From the NCBI GenBank assembly GCA_015222115.1, contig JADFUO010000005.1, positions 1-9,262 on the forward strand: a DNA stretch of 9,262 nucleotides, given 5' to 3'. This document shows, piece after piece, positions 1-6,863 of the stretch. Each line of letters starts with the position of its first letter. Within the stretch, counting starts at the first letter, position 1. A model generated the notes under the pieces. The model was not told the DNA's origin. It did not search any database and was given only the letters and a program-made list of their open reading frames with translations. Both the position numbers and the translations under genes were made by a program. This stretch comes from Bacteroidota bacterium (GTDB lineage Bacteria; Bacteroidota; Bacteroidia; Bacteroidales; JADFUO01).

Positions 1-127
1 CCATTAAGTGAAGCTTTAAAATAAAATGTTATTGAATTATTCTCTTCAAATAGCCTTATAACAACAACATACTTAGCGTAGCGAAGCTACAAACAAATTA
101 GCTTAAGTGATAGTTAATAAAAAGTAA

Positions 128-169
128 GCAGTCGGCAGTCGGCAATCGGCAATCGGCAGTAGGCGATTA
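128..169. repeat. 7-bp tandem repeat array, GCAGTCG type
   Basis: Six consecutive heptamers are visible: GCAGTCG twice, GCAATCG twice, then the more diverged GCAGTAG and GCGATTA. The register is kept exactly from 128 to 169. The units are G+C-richer than the surrounding DNA. The array is intergenic, and no protein frame explains the 7-bp period. Confidence 0.8.
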
Positions 170-172
170 ATA

Positions 173-221
173 GACTGAGGACTGAGGACTAGGGATTGAG
201 GACTGGGGACTAAAGACTGAT
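173..221. repeat. 7-bp tandem repeat array, GACTGAG type
   Basis: Seven consecutive heptamers start at 173: GACTGAG twice, then GACTAGG, GATTGAG, GACTGGG, GACTAAA and GACTGAT. The first three or four positions (GAYT) are nearly invariant, while the last three vary among purines. The array follows the previous one after only three bases but uses a different unit, so these are two distinct arrays with the same period. Confidence 0.8.
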
Positions 222-292
222 AATCAAAAAACCAATACTTTGCTAAAAAAACAAAGTTTTACAGGATAATAGTAAACTGAATAATTTTTTTA

Positions 293-2434
293 ATGAAAAA
301 ATACATATTTTCAATATTAACATTTACAATAATCTCTTATGTTGCTTCCTCGCAGGAAATAGTTACCGGTTTGCAGATAAATCCTGTAATCAAAAAAGTA
401 TTAAAAAATAAACAGGTACAGGAAAGTTATTTAAAATCAACAAAGTTAAAAGAGATAACTCCAATACATTTACCTTTTTTTGATGATTTTCAGTCTAAAA
501 GTATCTTTCCTGATACAGCCCGCTGGATTGATAATTACGCTTATGTAAATTCCGATTTTCCTTTATTTTCAGCAAATATTGGAGCTGCAACTTTAGATGC
601 TATTGATGAAACAGGTTCGCTTTATCCTGATGCAAGCGTATTCCCGTTTATTGCCGATCATCTTACATCAAAACCAATCCGACTTGATTCAGTATTCAGT
701 CCGGTACAGGCAGCAATAAAAATTGAAGATTCATTATATTTCAGTTTTTATTATCAGCCACAGGGACGCGCAAACGCACCCGAAGCACATGATTCTCTTG
801 TCCTGGAATTTGGTTACTATTCAGGTGATTCTGTTTTTTCTTATGTTGATTCAATATGGATTACCCTAACCGAGACTTTATATCCGGGTGATTCAATTTT
901 AAGACCTTGCGATTTGCCAAATGATTCAATCTGGATTCTGATTTATGACACACTTTATGCCGGATGGGAAATCCGTTTGCCCTGCGATTCGGTTTATATC
1001 CTTCAAATAGAATGGAACCGGATCTGGAGTTCACCCGGAATGACTCTTGACACATTCAGAGTAAAATATGGCACATATTGCAGACAGGTAATGATACCAA
1101 TTACCGACAGTGCAACTTACTTTAGAAAAGATTTTCATTTCAGATTTTTTAATTATGCAAGCCTTGCCAGTGAGAATCTTCCAAGCTGGCGAAGCAATGT
1201 TGATGAATGGAATGTTGATTATGTTTATCTGAATATTAATCGTACGCAAGGAGATACTATTTACCGTGATGTAAGTTTTGTTGAACGCGCCCCATCAATG
1301 TTGAAAAAATACCAGTCAATGCCATACAATCAGTACCGAAAAAAACCAACAGTTGAAGTACGCGATACTTTACGGCTTTATATCACCAACTTAGATACAA
1401 CAACTTTTAATACAAGTTATAAATATTACCTGACAAGCGAAGACGGAAGCTTCAGCCGTATCTATGATGGCGGAAACTGTAATTTGCCGCCTTTTTATAG
1501 TTTCGGTTACCAAAATTGTGAAACCTGCCCAAAGCATGCCTGTCCTGTCAATCATTTCTTATTTCCGTTAGGAGGTACAGACGATAGCGCAGCTTTTGAA
1601 ATCAAACATGTGATACTGGGTGATATTACTGCCACAGATACAATTGGAGATACTATTTATTTCAATCAGAAATTTTATAATTATTATGCTTATGATGATG
1701 GCACTCCTGAGGAAGGCTACGGATTAACTCCGGCATATTCAAAATTAGCATACAGGTTTCAGCTTAACGAGGCAGATACACTCAGGGCTGTTAAAATGTT
1801 TTTCAACCATACCCTGAATAATGCAAACGAACAATATTTTTATTTAACTGTTTGGAAAGATAATAACGGACTACCGGGCGAAGTAATATATAGCAGTTAT
1901 AGTATAATGCCTGTGTTTGAAGATGGTTTATATGAATTTCATACTTACTATCTTGATTCAATAGTTCCGGTAAGCGGTGTTTTTTATGTTGGATGGATAC
2001 AAACAACCGATGATAATCTTAATATCGGATTGGACAGATATAATAATGCACGGGAAAATATTTTTTATAACACTTCAGGTGAATGGATGGGTTCACTTGT
2101 AGAAGGTTCGCTGCTCATAAGGCCTGTTCTTGGTAAAAAAATTCACGATTATCCTGTTCCTCCGGTTAAAAGGTCCAATACACTTATTATCCAGCCAAAT
2201 CCTGCAAAATCAGCTTATTTTGTTAAGTTGTTAATACCAAAGGATTTCTGTTCTTTATCAGATTATGATGATTTGATTGTCAATATTTTTAATCTATACG
2301 GACAATCTATACTAACATCCCGGTTTAAAGAAAACTTTTACATCCCACAACTTTCAAAAGGAATGTATATTGTTAGAGTTATTAATACGAATAATAATAG
2401 TTCATTGGTTAATAAACTTATAATCTCACAATAA
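293..2434 (+). CDS. T9SS-exported surface protein with type A sorting domain
   Basis: A secreted or surface-anchored protein of unknown specific function, 713 aa. Residues 1-20 form a signal peptide (MKKYIFSIL, hydrophobic core, ending near SYVASS). A conserved-looking LPFFDDF segment follows at 60-66. A cysteine cluster lies at C396, C409, C412 and C417. Residues 464-535 (YYAYDDGT, then LRAVKMFFNHTLNN and LTVWKDNNGLPG) resemble a beta-sandwich block common in Bacteroidota cell-surface proteins; this is recognised from memory and has not been searched. Residues about 628-713 are a Por secretion system C-terminal sorting domain (IIQPNPAKS, VNIFNLYGQ, LSKGMYIVRV, ending KLIISQ). The expected route is Sec export, outer-membrane passage by T9SS, and removal of the C-terminal domain. 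Residues 186-235 contain a degenerate 25-residue duplication. The ATG at 293 is chosen because it opens directly on the signal peptide. No catalytic motif is seen. Confidence 0.93.
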   Translation: MKKYIFSILTFTIISYVASSQEIVTGLQINPVIKKVLKNKQVQESYLKSTKLKEITPIHLPFFDDFQSKSIFPDTARWIDNYAYVNSDFPLFSANIGAATLDAIDETGSLYPDASVFPFIADHLTSKPIRLDSVFSPVQAAIKIEDSLYFSFYYQPQGRANAPEAHDSLVLEFGYYSGDSVFSYVDSIWITLTETLYPGDSILRPCDLPNDSIWILIYDTLYAGWEIRLPCDSVYILQIEWNRIWSSPGMTLDTFRVKYGTYCRQVMIPITDSATYFRKDFHFRFFNYASLASENLPSWRSNVDEWNVDYVYLNINRTQGDTIYRDVSFVERAPSMLKKYQSMPYNQYRKKPTVEVRDTLRLYITNLDTTTFNTSYKYYLTSEDGSFSRIYDGGNCNLPPFYSFGYQNCETCPKHACPVNHFLFPLGGTDDSAAFEIKHVILGDITATDTIGDTIYFNQKFYNYYAYDDGTPEEGYGLTPAYSKLAYRFQLNEADTLRAVKMFFNHTLNNANEQYFYLTVWKDNNGLPGEVIYSSYSIMPVFEDGLYEFHTYYLDSIVPVSGVFYVGWIQTTDDNLNIGLDRYNNARENIFYNTSGEWMGSLVEGSLLIRPVLGKKIHDYPVPPVKRSNTLIIQPNPAKSAYFVKLLIPKDFCSLSDYDDLIVNIFNLYGQSILTSRFKENFYIPQLSKGMYIVRVINTNNNSSLVNKLIISQ
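848..997 (+). repeat. Internal 25-codon duplication in the surface protein
   Basis: Residues 186-210 and 211-235 of the 713-aa protein align without gaps. Both begin DSIWI, both carry TLY followed by xG, and both have PCD at the same offset (13 of 25 identical by eye). The two units are directly adjacent, with the boundary at 922/923. They look like an old tandem duplication of one beta-strand-rich element. Confidence 0.6.
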
Positions 2435-2460
2435 TTTAATTTTATCAGACACTAAAGGAT

Positions 2461-2487
2461 CACGCCCTTCGGCTTCGCTCAGGGTGA
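2461..2487. repeat. G+C-rich imperfect inverted repeat
   Basis: The segment holds CCCT and AGGG arms around a TCGGCTTCGCTC centre, with outer CAC and GTG bases that can pair if one G bulges. It is far richer in G+C than its surroundings and lies 26 nt after the surface-protein stop. It could be a transcription terminator hairpin, although no T run follows, or a dispersed intergenic repeat. Confidence 0.4.
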
Positions 2488-2549
2488 CGATTGTTGCAGG
2501 TTACGGGTTGCGGGTTCTATCATTCTGAATACTGATTTATCGGCATGAA

Positions 2550-2569
2550 CCTGCCTGACGGCAGGCAGG
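2550..2569. repeat. Perfect 8-bp inverted repeat with 4-nt loop
   Basis: CCTGCCTG at 2550-2557 pairs perfectly with CAGGCAGG at 2562-2569 around the loop ACGG. The stem is G+C-rich in an AT-rich region. There is no U tract after it (GAATTTG follows), so an intrinsic terminator is not supported by the usual pattern. A dispersed palindromic repeat or an RNA-stabilising hairpin fits as well. Confidence 0.65.
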
Positions 2570-2622
2570 GAATTTGTTGATTATTTGGGGATTACGAATT
2601 AAGATTTGAGAAGTTAACGATA

Positions 2623-2686
2623 ACACTTTAACACTATAGCACTATAACACACAAACACGTTAACACGTTAACACATTAACACATAA
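2623..2686. repeat. 8-bp periodic array, ACACGTTA type
   Basis: Eight octamers run without a register break: ACACTTTA, ACACTATA, GCACTATA, ACACACAA, ACACGTTA twice, ACACATTA and ACACATAA. CAC is fixed at positions 2-4, and A or T dominates the second half. The array ends 17 nt before the start of the pseudouridine synthase gene, so it would lie in or near that gene's promoter or 5' leader. Confidence 0.75.
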
Positions 2687-2703
2687 CTAATTTTAATCCA
2701 ATC

Positions 2704-3744
2704 ATGACTAAAAAACCGGATTTCTATGATGAGGGCAATGAACTGTATGAACATTTTCGGTTTGTTGTGGATAAAGGTCAGGCACTGCTCAGGATTGACA
2801 AATACCTGATGAACAGGATTGAAAATGCTTCAAGGAATAAAATACAAAACGCAGCTAAAGCCGGAAATATACTGGTAAATAATAAACCGGTAAAACCAAA
2901 TTATAGGGTTAAGCCCGATGATATTATTTCAATTGTACTGGCTTATCCTCCAAAGGAAATTGAAATAATTCCACAAGATATTCCTTTAAATATACTTTAC
3001 GAAGACGAAGATATTTTAATTGTTAATAAAGAGGCAGGGATGGTGGTTCATCCGGGATATGGAAATTGGGATGGAACTTTGGTAAATGCTCTTCTTTATC
3101 ATCTTCAGAATTTTTCTTATAAAAAAAGCCCTGACGAACAAGTTTTTCTGGTACACAGGATTGATAAAAACACCTCTGGGATTTTATTGGTAGCAAAAAA
3201 TGAACTTGCCCAGGCAAAACTTGCTAAGGAATTCTTTGATCACACGGTTGAAAGAAAATATGTAGCACTTGTTTGGGGTGATTTTAAAGAAGATGAAGGA
3301 ACAATTGAAGGTCATATCGGGCGAAGTTTAAAAAACCGAAAAGTAATGACAGTATTCCCTAATGGAGAATATGGCAAGGAAGCAAATACACATTACAGGG
3401 TTTTAAAGCGATTTGGTTATGTTACTTTGGTAGAATGTAAATTAGAAACCGGACGTACTCACCAGATACGGGCTCACTTTAAATATATTAAACATCCATT
3501 GTTCAATGATGAAACTTATGGCGGAGACCAGATATTAAAAGGAACTACTTTTACGAAATACAAGCAATTTATCCAAAATTGTTTTAAAATATTACCACGA
3601 CAAGCCCTGCATGCCAAATCACTTGGTTTTAAACATCCAATCTCAGGAAAATATCTCAGCTTTGACTCGGAACTTCCTGAAGACATGAAAACCGTTATTG
3701 AAAAATGGGAGCAATATTCAAACTATAAAAATAACCGATTATGA
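2704..3744 (+). CDS. RluA/RluD-family pseudouridine synthase
   Basis: A cytoplasmic enzyme that isomerises uridine to pseudouridine in structured RNA, most likely 23S rRNA. The 346 aa are close to the usual size of RluD-type enzymes. Residues about 26-80 form an S4 RNA-binding domain (LLRIDKYL, then AGNILVNNKPV). The catalytic domain starts near 95. It carries the family motif HRIDKNTSG at 151-159, with D154 the expected catalytic aspartate. The later motif LETGRTHQIRAH is at 247-258, and HAKSLGFKHP at 303-312. The S4 domain plus HRID favours an RluD-like role (helix 69 of 23S rRNA), but RluC or another RluA-family target cannot be excluded, so no symbol is given. The first ATG gives a normal N-terminus ahead of S4. 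The stop overlaps the next start (ATGA, 3741-3744), which suggests translational coupling. Confidence 0.95.
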   Translation: MTKKPDFYDEGNELYEHFRFVVDKGQALLRIDKYLMNRIENASRNKIQNAAKAGNILVNNKPVKPNYRVKPDDIISIVLAYPPKEIEIIPQDIPLNILYEDEDILIVNKEAGMVVHPGYGNWDGTLVNALLYHLQNFSYKKSPDEQVFLVHRIDKNTSGILLVAKNELAQAKLAKEFFDHTVERKYVALVWGDFKEDEGTIEGHIGRSLKNRKVMTVFPNGEYGKEANTHYRVLKRFGYVTLVECKLETGRTHQIRAHFKYIKHPLFNDETYGGDQILKGTTFTKYKQFIQNCFKILPRQALHAKSLGFKHPISGKYLSFDSELPEDMKTVIEKWEQYSNYKNNRL

Positions 3745-4316
3745 AAAAAATCATTTTTACAATTGCAGTTATTTTTGCCGGAATAACTATTGCTGATGCC
3801 CAAACATTTAAAAAAGGCACAAACGCTATTAACATTGGAATTGGCTTTACTAATACATTATATGCCGGATCAGGCTATAGCCAAACAGTTCCACCTATTT
3901 CAACTTCTTATGAGTATGGTGTTACAGACCAAATCGGTGTTGGAGGATTTATGGGTTATTGTATTTTACAATGGAAAAGCATATATTATTTTAATAATGT
4001 ATATTATCCTTACGGAAATACTTATTCATATTTCGTAATCGGTTTAAGAGGAAATTATCATTTTTTATCCAATAATAAATTTGACATTTATGGCGGAATG
4101 ATGTTAGCTTATAATATTGTTTCATCTTATGATTATTATTGTGATGGTCCCGGCATATATGATCCATATTCAATTGTAACAGAAAGTGGACCAAGAATAT
4201 CTGTTTATGCAGGAGGTCGCTATTATTTCCTAAATAATATAGGAGTTTTTCTTGAATTAGGCTGGGGATGGACTGTTTTTAATACCGGCATAGCAGTTAA
4301 ATTTCAAAAAAATTAA
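3741..4316 (+). CDS. Small outer-membrane beta-barrel protein
   Basis: A 191-aa exported protein with a clear signal peptide (MKKIIFTIAVIFAGITIADAQ, cleavage likely near residue 20). The mature part alternates hydrophobic and polar residues and is rich in Y, G and F, as in 8- to 10-strand outer-membrane barrels. Examples are GGFMGYCIL, YFVIGLRGNYHF, FDIYGGMMLAYNIV and ISVYAGGRYYF. The final strand NTGIAVKFQ has the aromatic near-terminal residue typical of BAM substrates. The start overlaps the stop of the pseudouridine synthase by four bases, so the two are probably cotranscribed and coupled. A structural or porin-like role is inferred; there is no motif for a particular ligand or enzyme activity. 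Confidence 0.82.
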   Translation: MKKIIFTIAVIFAGITIADAQTFKKGTNAINIGIGFTNTLYAGSGYSQTVPPISTSYEYGVTDQIGVGGFMGYCILQWKSIYYFNNVYYPYGNTYSYFVIGLRGNYHFLSNNKFDIYGGMMLAYNIVSSYDYYCDGPGIYDPYSIVTESGPRISVYAGGRYYFLNNIGVFLELGWGWTVFNTGIAVKFQKN

Positions 4317-4368
4317 TCATATAGCCTCTATATTTATTTATAACGTACTGCTTAAAATAAATTCGTGT

Positions 4369-4389
4369 CTTAAAAATTAGCTTTTTTAG
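4369..4389. terminator. Possible weak bidirectional terminator
   Basis: Between two convergent genes (stops at 4316 and 4400), CTTAAAAA and TTTTTTAG can pair around a 5-nt loop with one T:T mismatch. The A tract and T tract would provide a U run in either direction. The stem has little G+C, so this is only a candidate. Confidence 0.25.
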
Positions 4390-4399
4390 TCCAGTCTCA

Positions 4400-6307
4400 T
4401 CATTTTATTAAAGAGATTTTATGTGTACTATTGAAGTTTTCACTTCTTATATTAATAAAATACATTCCATTTGAATTTTCAACAAGATATAATTTTACAG
4501 ATGTTGAAGTTATTTCAATTTTATAATCTGCGACCATTGCTCCCACGTTATTAAATACTGATATATCTATTTGTTCATTTGATGTATTTCCTAAAAATAT
4601 TTCAATAAAATTTTTAGTGGGATTTGGCGAAACGGTTGGTTTAACAGAAATATAATCTTTCTGAACAATAGTATCAGAACTTGTTTCATTTTTTATAATT
4701 AATGAAACATCATAGTTGCCAAAGGCATCATACTTAATATTTGAAGGGTTTTGTCCGGTGGAGGATGATGGTGTTCCTCCTTTAAAATTCCATAGCCATT
4801 CATTTGGGTTTCCAATTGAAACATCAGTAAAATTAATTGAGCCGCCAACAAGAATAAGCGTTGTATCGGCTTTGAACATTGCAACTAAAACGGTTGAATC
4901 CAAAGCGGTTCCATCCAGATATAGAATACCTGTATTATCCGGATCAAGCCATGGCTGTAATCTTATAGAATCCGTTAAGCCGTTTAATTGCCAATGATAA
5001 GAAAATTTACCGTAATAATCGGGACTATATAAATTAATACACGAAGCTTGTCCGCCAGTCAGTGTTCCGACAATTCTTCCTTCAGAATCAAATATTGGAG
5101 AGCCGGATGAACCGCCTTCGGTAACACCATGCCCGTTTTCGGTAGCTGCCCAAACAACTTTCCAGAACATTGCATCAGTCACAACAGTAGTTCCATCATA
5201 AACCGTTGAAACCAAAGTTTGATTATAAGTTGAAATTTTCTTTATATCACCTGCCGGATGATGTATTCCTGTTCCGTTGCTGCTTGCAGTATTTACTCTG
5301 TTCCAACCATTAAAATACGGATTATAATCTTCAGGAACAGCATTATTTAAACGCAAAAGTTTAAAATCAGAACCAAGACTTATATTATACACAGCTTTTG
5401 CTATAAGTGTAGCACCAACCATTGAATAAATGGGAGGTTCTTCCGATGGATCAGGACAGTCGGCGGATTCGTAATTAAAATAAAATATCCACTGGTTAAA
5501 ATCAGAAGTGCTGGCATAAGGACCACAATGATTTGCCGTTAAAAAATAAGGCAAAAAATCCTGTCTTACATTGTTTACCAATGAACCCGTACACCAGCTT
5601 AAGCTTGCACCATCTTTTAAAAGTATTCTGCAAACTCCTCGTTTTTGGTCTTGCCAGTTATCACCTTCAGGGCAATTAACATTTACTTCACAAGGACCGG
5701 CATCACCAAAATCTTTGTCTTTGTCAACAAATACCGGATTAACAGAACGGTAAGCATAAGCAATTTCCGAAATATTTATAACAGGTTTTTCTTTATTTTT
5801 TTTTGGTTCAAAATATTCTAAAATTACTACATCTCCTTTTATTAATTCGGTTGCAAAAATTCCGGTCTCATTATTGTTAAATGAAGTAAAGGCACCAATT
5901 ACCTGTGTTTTATCTTCATTGTATAAAAACAGTTTTGAACCTTTTGGTAAATAAAATTTATCGTAATAAACTCCAAGTGCAAGAGCATCTTTACATTTGA
6001 TTTTAAGCCGCCAAATCCTGCCACCTTCCACTAACTTTGTCCATGTTCCTGAATTATTAATATTTATATCAACATCTATAGTGACAGCAATCCGGTAAGG
6101 ATTAAATTTATCTTCATTAAGTTTATCTTCCTCTAAAATACTTTTCATATCAGGTTTGGTAAGATTTATTTCCTGAAAATCCTCTGATAATAATACCTGA
6201 TTAAAACTCGGAGGAAAACCACCCTGACTTATCTGAGCTAATAATTGATAATTAATATGTATCAAAATTCCAATTATGACAAAAAAGAAAATTTGATTTA
6301 ATTTCAT
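4400..6307 (-). CDS. Secreted lysyl-endopeptidase-like serine protease with PKD and T9SS domains
   Basis: An extracellular S1-clan protease, 635 aa from the ATG at 6307. Domains in order: signal peptide (residues 1-25, MKLNQIFFFVIIGILIH to LLAQ), a beta-rich pro-region to about 200 (GRIWRLKI, FYLPKGSKLFLYNEDKTQ), then a protease domain opening with GPCEVNVNCPEG. The C206/C212 spacing, the CTGSLVNN block and LTANHCG match Achromobacter lysyl endopeptidase. The likely triad is H260 (ANHCG), D314 (SDFKLLRL) and S401 (GGSSGSP). A PKD domain (about 477-547, FTDVSIGNPNEWLWNF, then YDAFGNYDVSL) and a T9SS sorting domain (557-635, VSPNPTKNF, NGMYFINI) follow. Lys specificity is inferred from family likeness, not shown. 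An upstream in-frame TTG at 6331 would add eight residues ahead of the signal peptide, but it overlaps the putative promoter, so it is rejected as the start. Confidence 0.93.
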   Translation of the reverse strand: MKLNQIFFFVIIGILIHINYQLLAQISQGGFPPSFNQVLLSEDFQEINLTKPDMKSILEEDKLNEDKFNPYRIAVTIDVDININNSGTWTKLVEGGRIWRLKIKCKDALALGVYYDKFYLPKGSKLFLYNEDKTQVIGAFTSFNNNETGIFATELIKGDVVILEYFEPKKNKEKPVINISEIAYAYRSVNPVFVDKDKDFGDAGPCEVNVNCPEGDNWQDQKRGVCRILLKDGASLSWCTGSLVNNVRQDFLPYFLTANHCGPYASTSDFNQWIFYFNYESADCPDPSEEPPIYSMVGATLIAKAVYNISLGSDFKLLRLNNAVPEDYNPYFNGWNRVNTASSNGTGIHHPAGDIKKISTYNQTLVSTVYDGTTVVTDAMFWKVVWAATENGHGVTEGGSSGSPIFDSEGRIVGTLTGGQASCINLYSPDYYGKFSYHWQLNGLTDSIRLQPWLDPDNTGILYLDGTALDSTVLVAMFKADTTLILVGGSINFTDVSIGNPNEWLWNFKGGTPSSSTGQNPSNIKYDAFGNYDVSLIIKNETSSDTIVQKDYISVKPTVSPNPTKNFIEIFLGNTSNEQIDISVFNNVGAMVADYKIEITSTSVKLYLVENSNGMYFINIRSENFNSTHKISLIK

Positions 6308-6328
6308 ATTTATAAATTTTATTTTGAA

Positions 6329-6336
6329 CAAAGATA
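6329..6336 (-). promoter_or_regulatory. Candidate Bacteroidota -7 promoter element of the protease gene
   Basis: The minus strand reads TATCTTTG, an exact match to TAnnTTTG, 21 nt upstream of the ATG at 6307. Transcription would start near 6322 and give a short leader. No TTTG -33 element is visible at the ideal distance; GTTTG at 6346-6350 is too close. The assignment rests on the -7 match and its position. Confidence 0.45.
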
Positions 6337-6571
6337 AAATTTATTCAAACAAAAAATACACTCTATTCTGTTTTTGTATTTAAATAGTTGATGGGTAAAG
6401 GTTAGGAAGCCAGTTTGATTAAAAGGTAGACAAGCATGAAGCACATTATTCCATTTTTCCAGTATAAATGTTTCAGGTTTCAGGTTGTCATAATTTTAAA
6501 ATGATCCAAAAAGTAATAATAAAACAACCAGGCCGTAATGAACTAAAACCGCAACTCAAATAAATATAAAA

Positions 6572-6579
6572 TAATTTTG
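6572..6579 (+). promoter_or_regulatory. Candidate Bacteroidota -7 promoter element of the cyclase cluster
   Basis: TAATTTTG matches TAnnTTTG exactly and lies 59 nt upstream of the ATG at 6639. No -33 TTTG is seen about 19 bp before it. If used, it would drive both the small chimeric frame and the intact cyclase, because no terminator is seen between them. Confidence 0.4.
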
Positions 6580-6638
6580 TATATTTATGCCCTATTACGC
6601 CAGCAAATTAATTTATTCATCATTTTAAAACAAGAGAT

Positions 6639-6863
6639 ATGAATAAAATTACTTTAACCTTGGTAGCTCTGATACTTGCTGCGAATCGCCAGGTCAATAA
6701 AGCATGTTCGATTGTTGACTTTTTAGTAAAAGAAGCCCTCGATTGGTTGGAAAACTCAATCTACAAAGGCGTTATCAATTATCCATTCTTTTCATATTAC
6801 CTGCACTGGTTCGAAAATATTTGTAAAGAAGAGCGATTCAAGAAACTCATGGAACTGGTATAA
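6639..6863 (+). CDS. Small chimeric frame: signal-like N-terminus joined to a cyclase tail
   Basis: A 74-codon frame. Residues 1-15 (MNKITLTLVALILAA) look like a signal peptide or short membrane anchor, but no cleavage motif follows cleanly. Residues 31-74 (EALDWLEN, then GVINYPFF, FENICKEERFKKLMELV) strongly resemble the last 45 or so residues of Bacteroidota cyclase/TPR proteins, which usually end ALxWLENAVxRGFINYPF, then ENIRGEERFKKLMERVKxEWENF; this is recalled family knowledge. Such a tail normally follows hundreds of residues of cyclase and TPR domains, all absent here. Purines at AAGAG 6632-6636 could serve as a ribosome site. The frame stops at 6861-6863, 23 nt before the intact cyclase. 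It may be translated, but it is best viewed as a deletion scar. Function is unknown. Confidence 0.4.
   Translation: MNKITLTLVALILAANRQVNKACSIVDFLVKEALDWLENSIYKGVINYPFFSYYLHWFENICKEERFKKLMELV

Larger units (their letters stand above)
1..292. other. Gene-free leader with repeats
   Basis: No convincing gene is visible here. The first 24 bases read in frame 1 as seven residues ending in TAA (PLSEALK, stop). This could be the end of an upstream gene, but it is too short to support. A small perfect inverted repeat (GTAGC, 3-nt loop, GCTAC) lies at 78-90. Two 7-bp tandem arrays occupy 128-221. A 6-bp stem (ACTTTG at 237-242, CAAAGT at 252-257) runs into a short T tract. No exact TAnnTTTG promoter element precedes the gene at 293; the nearest match, ATACTTTG at 235-242, lacks the leading TA. 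Confidence 0.6.
2435..2703. other. Intergenic region with several repeat types
   Basis: No gene is visible. In order it holds an imperfect hairpin around 2461-2487, three heptamers at 2496-2516 (GCAGGTT, ACGGGTT, GCGGGTT), a strong 8-bp stem at 2550-2569, and an 8-bp periodic array from 2623 to 2686. The region probably separates the transcription unit of the surface protein from that of the pseudouridine synthase. No exact TAnnTTTG element precedes 2704. Confidence 0.6.
6308..6638. other. Divergent intergenic region
   Basis: This gap separates the minus-strand protease from the plus-strand cyclase cluster and carries a -7 candidate for each direction. At 6470-6483 there are two adjacent GTTTCAG heptamers. 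The minus strand has a very short hydrophobic frame ending at 6402 (ATG at 6446, 14 codons), which is not supportable as a gene. No RNA gene or transposon end is recognised. Confidence 0.5.

Noticed and set aside
1..24. Seven-codon open frame ending in TAA, possibly the end of an upstream gene
   Set aside because: Too short to tell from chance; no recognisable C-terminal motif.
128..221. Repeat arrays considered as a CRISPR array
   Set aside because: Units are 7 bp with no spacers; this is a simple tandem repeat.
237..260. ACTTTG/CAAAGT stem followed by TTTT, considered as a terminator
   Set aside because: An AT-rich 6-bp stem with a 9-nt A-rich loop is too weak, and the gene it would terminate is not visible.
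2590..2610. TAAGATTTG considered as a promoter -7 element for the pseudouridine synthase
   Set aside because: Three bases rather than two separate TA from TTTG, and there is no matching -33 element.
3790..4038. 82-codon plus-strand frame within the barrel gene
   Set aside because: It overlaps the better-supported barrel frame and has no recognisable motif; it is a shadow frame.
4716..4997. Plus-strand open frame of 93 codons inside the protease gene
   Set aside because: It lies opposite a strongly supported protease/PKD reading and shows no domain, signal or start context.
6402..6490. Minus-strand frame reading MTT, stop, then a run with LKHLYWK and a hydrophobic end, as if a small broken gene
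   Set aside because: Only 14 codons from an ATG to the stop at 6402. The similarity of LKHLYW to the start of DUF1800 proteins is short and probably chance.
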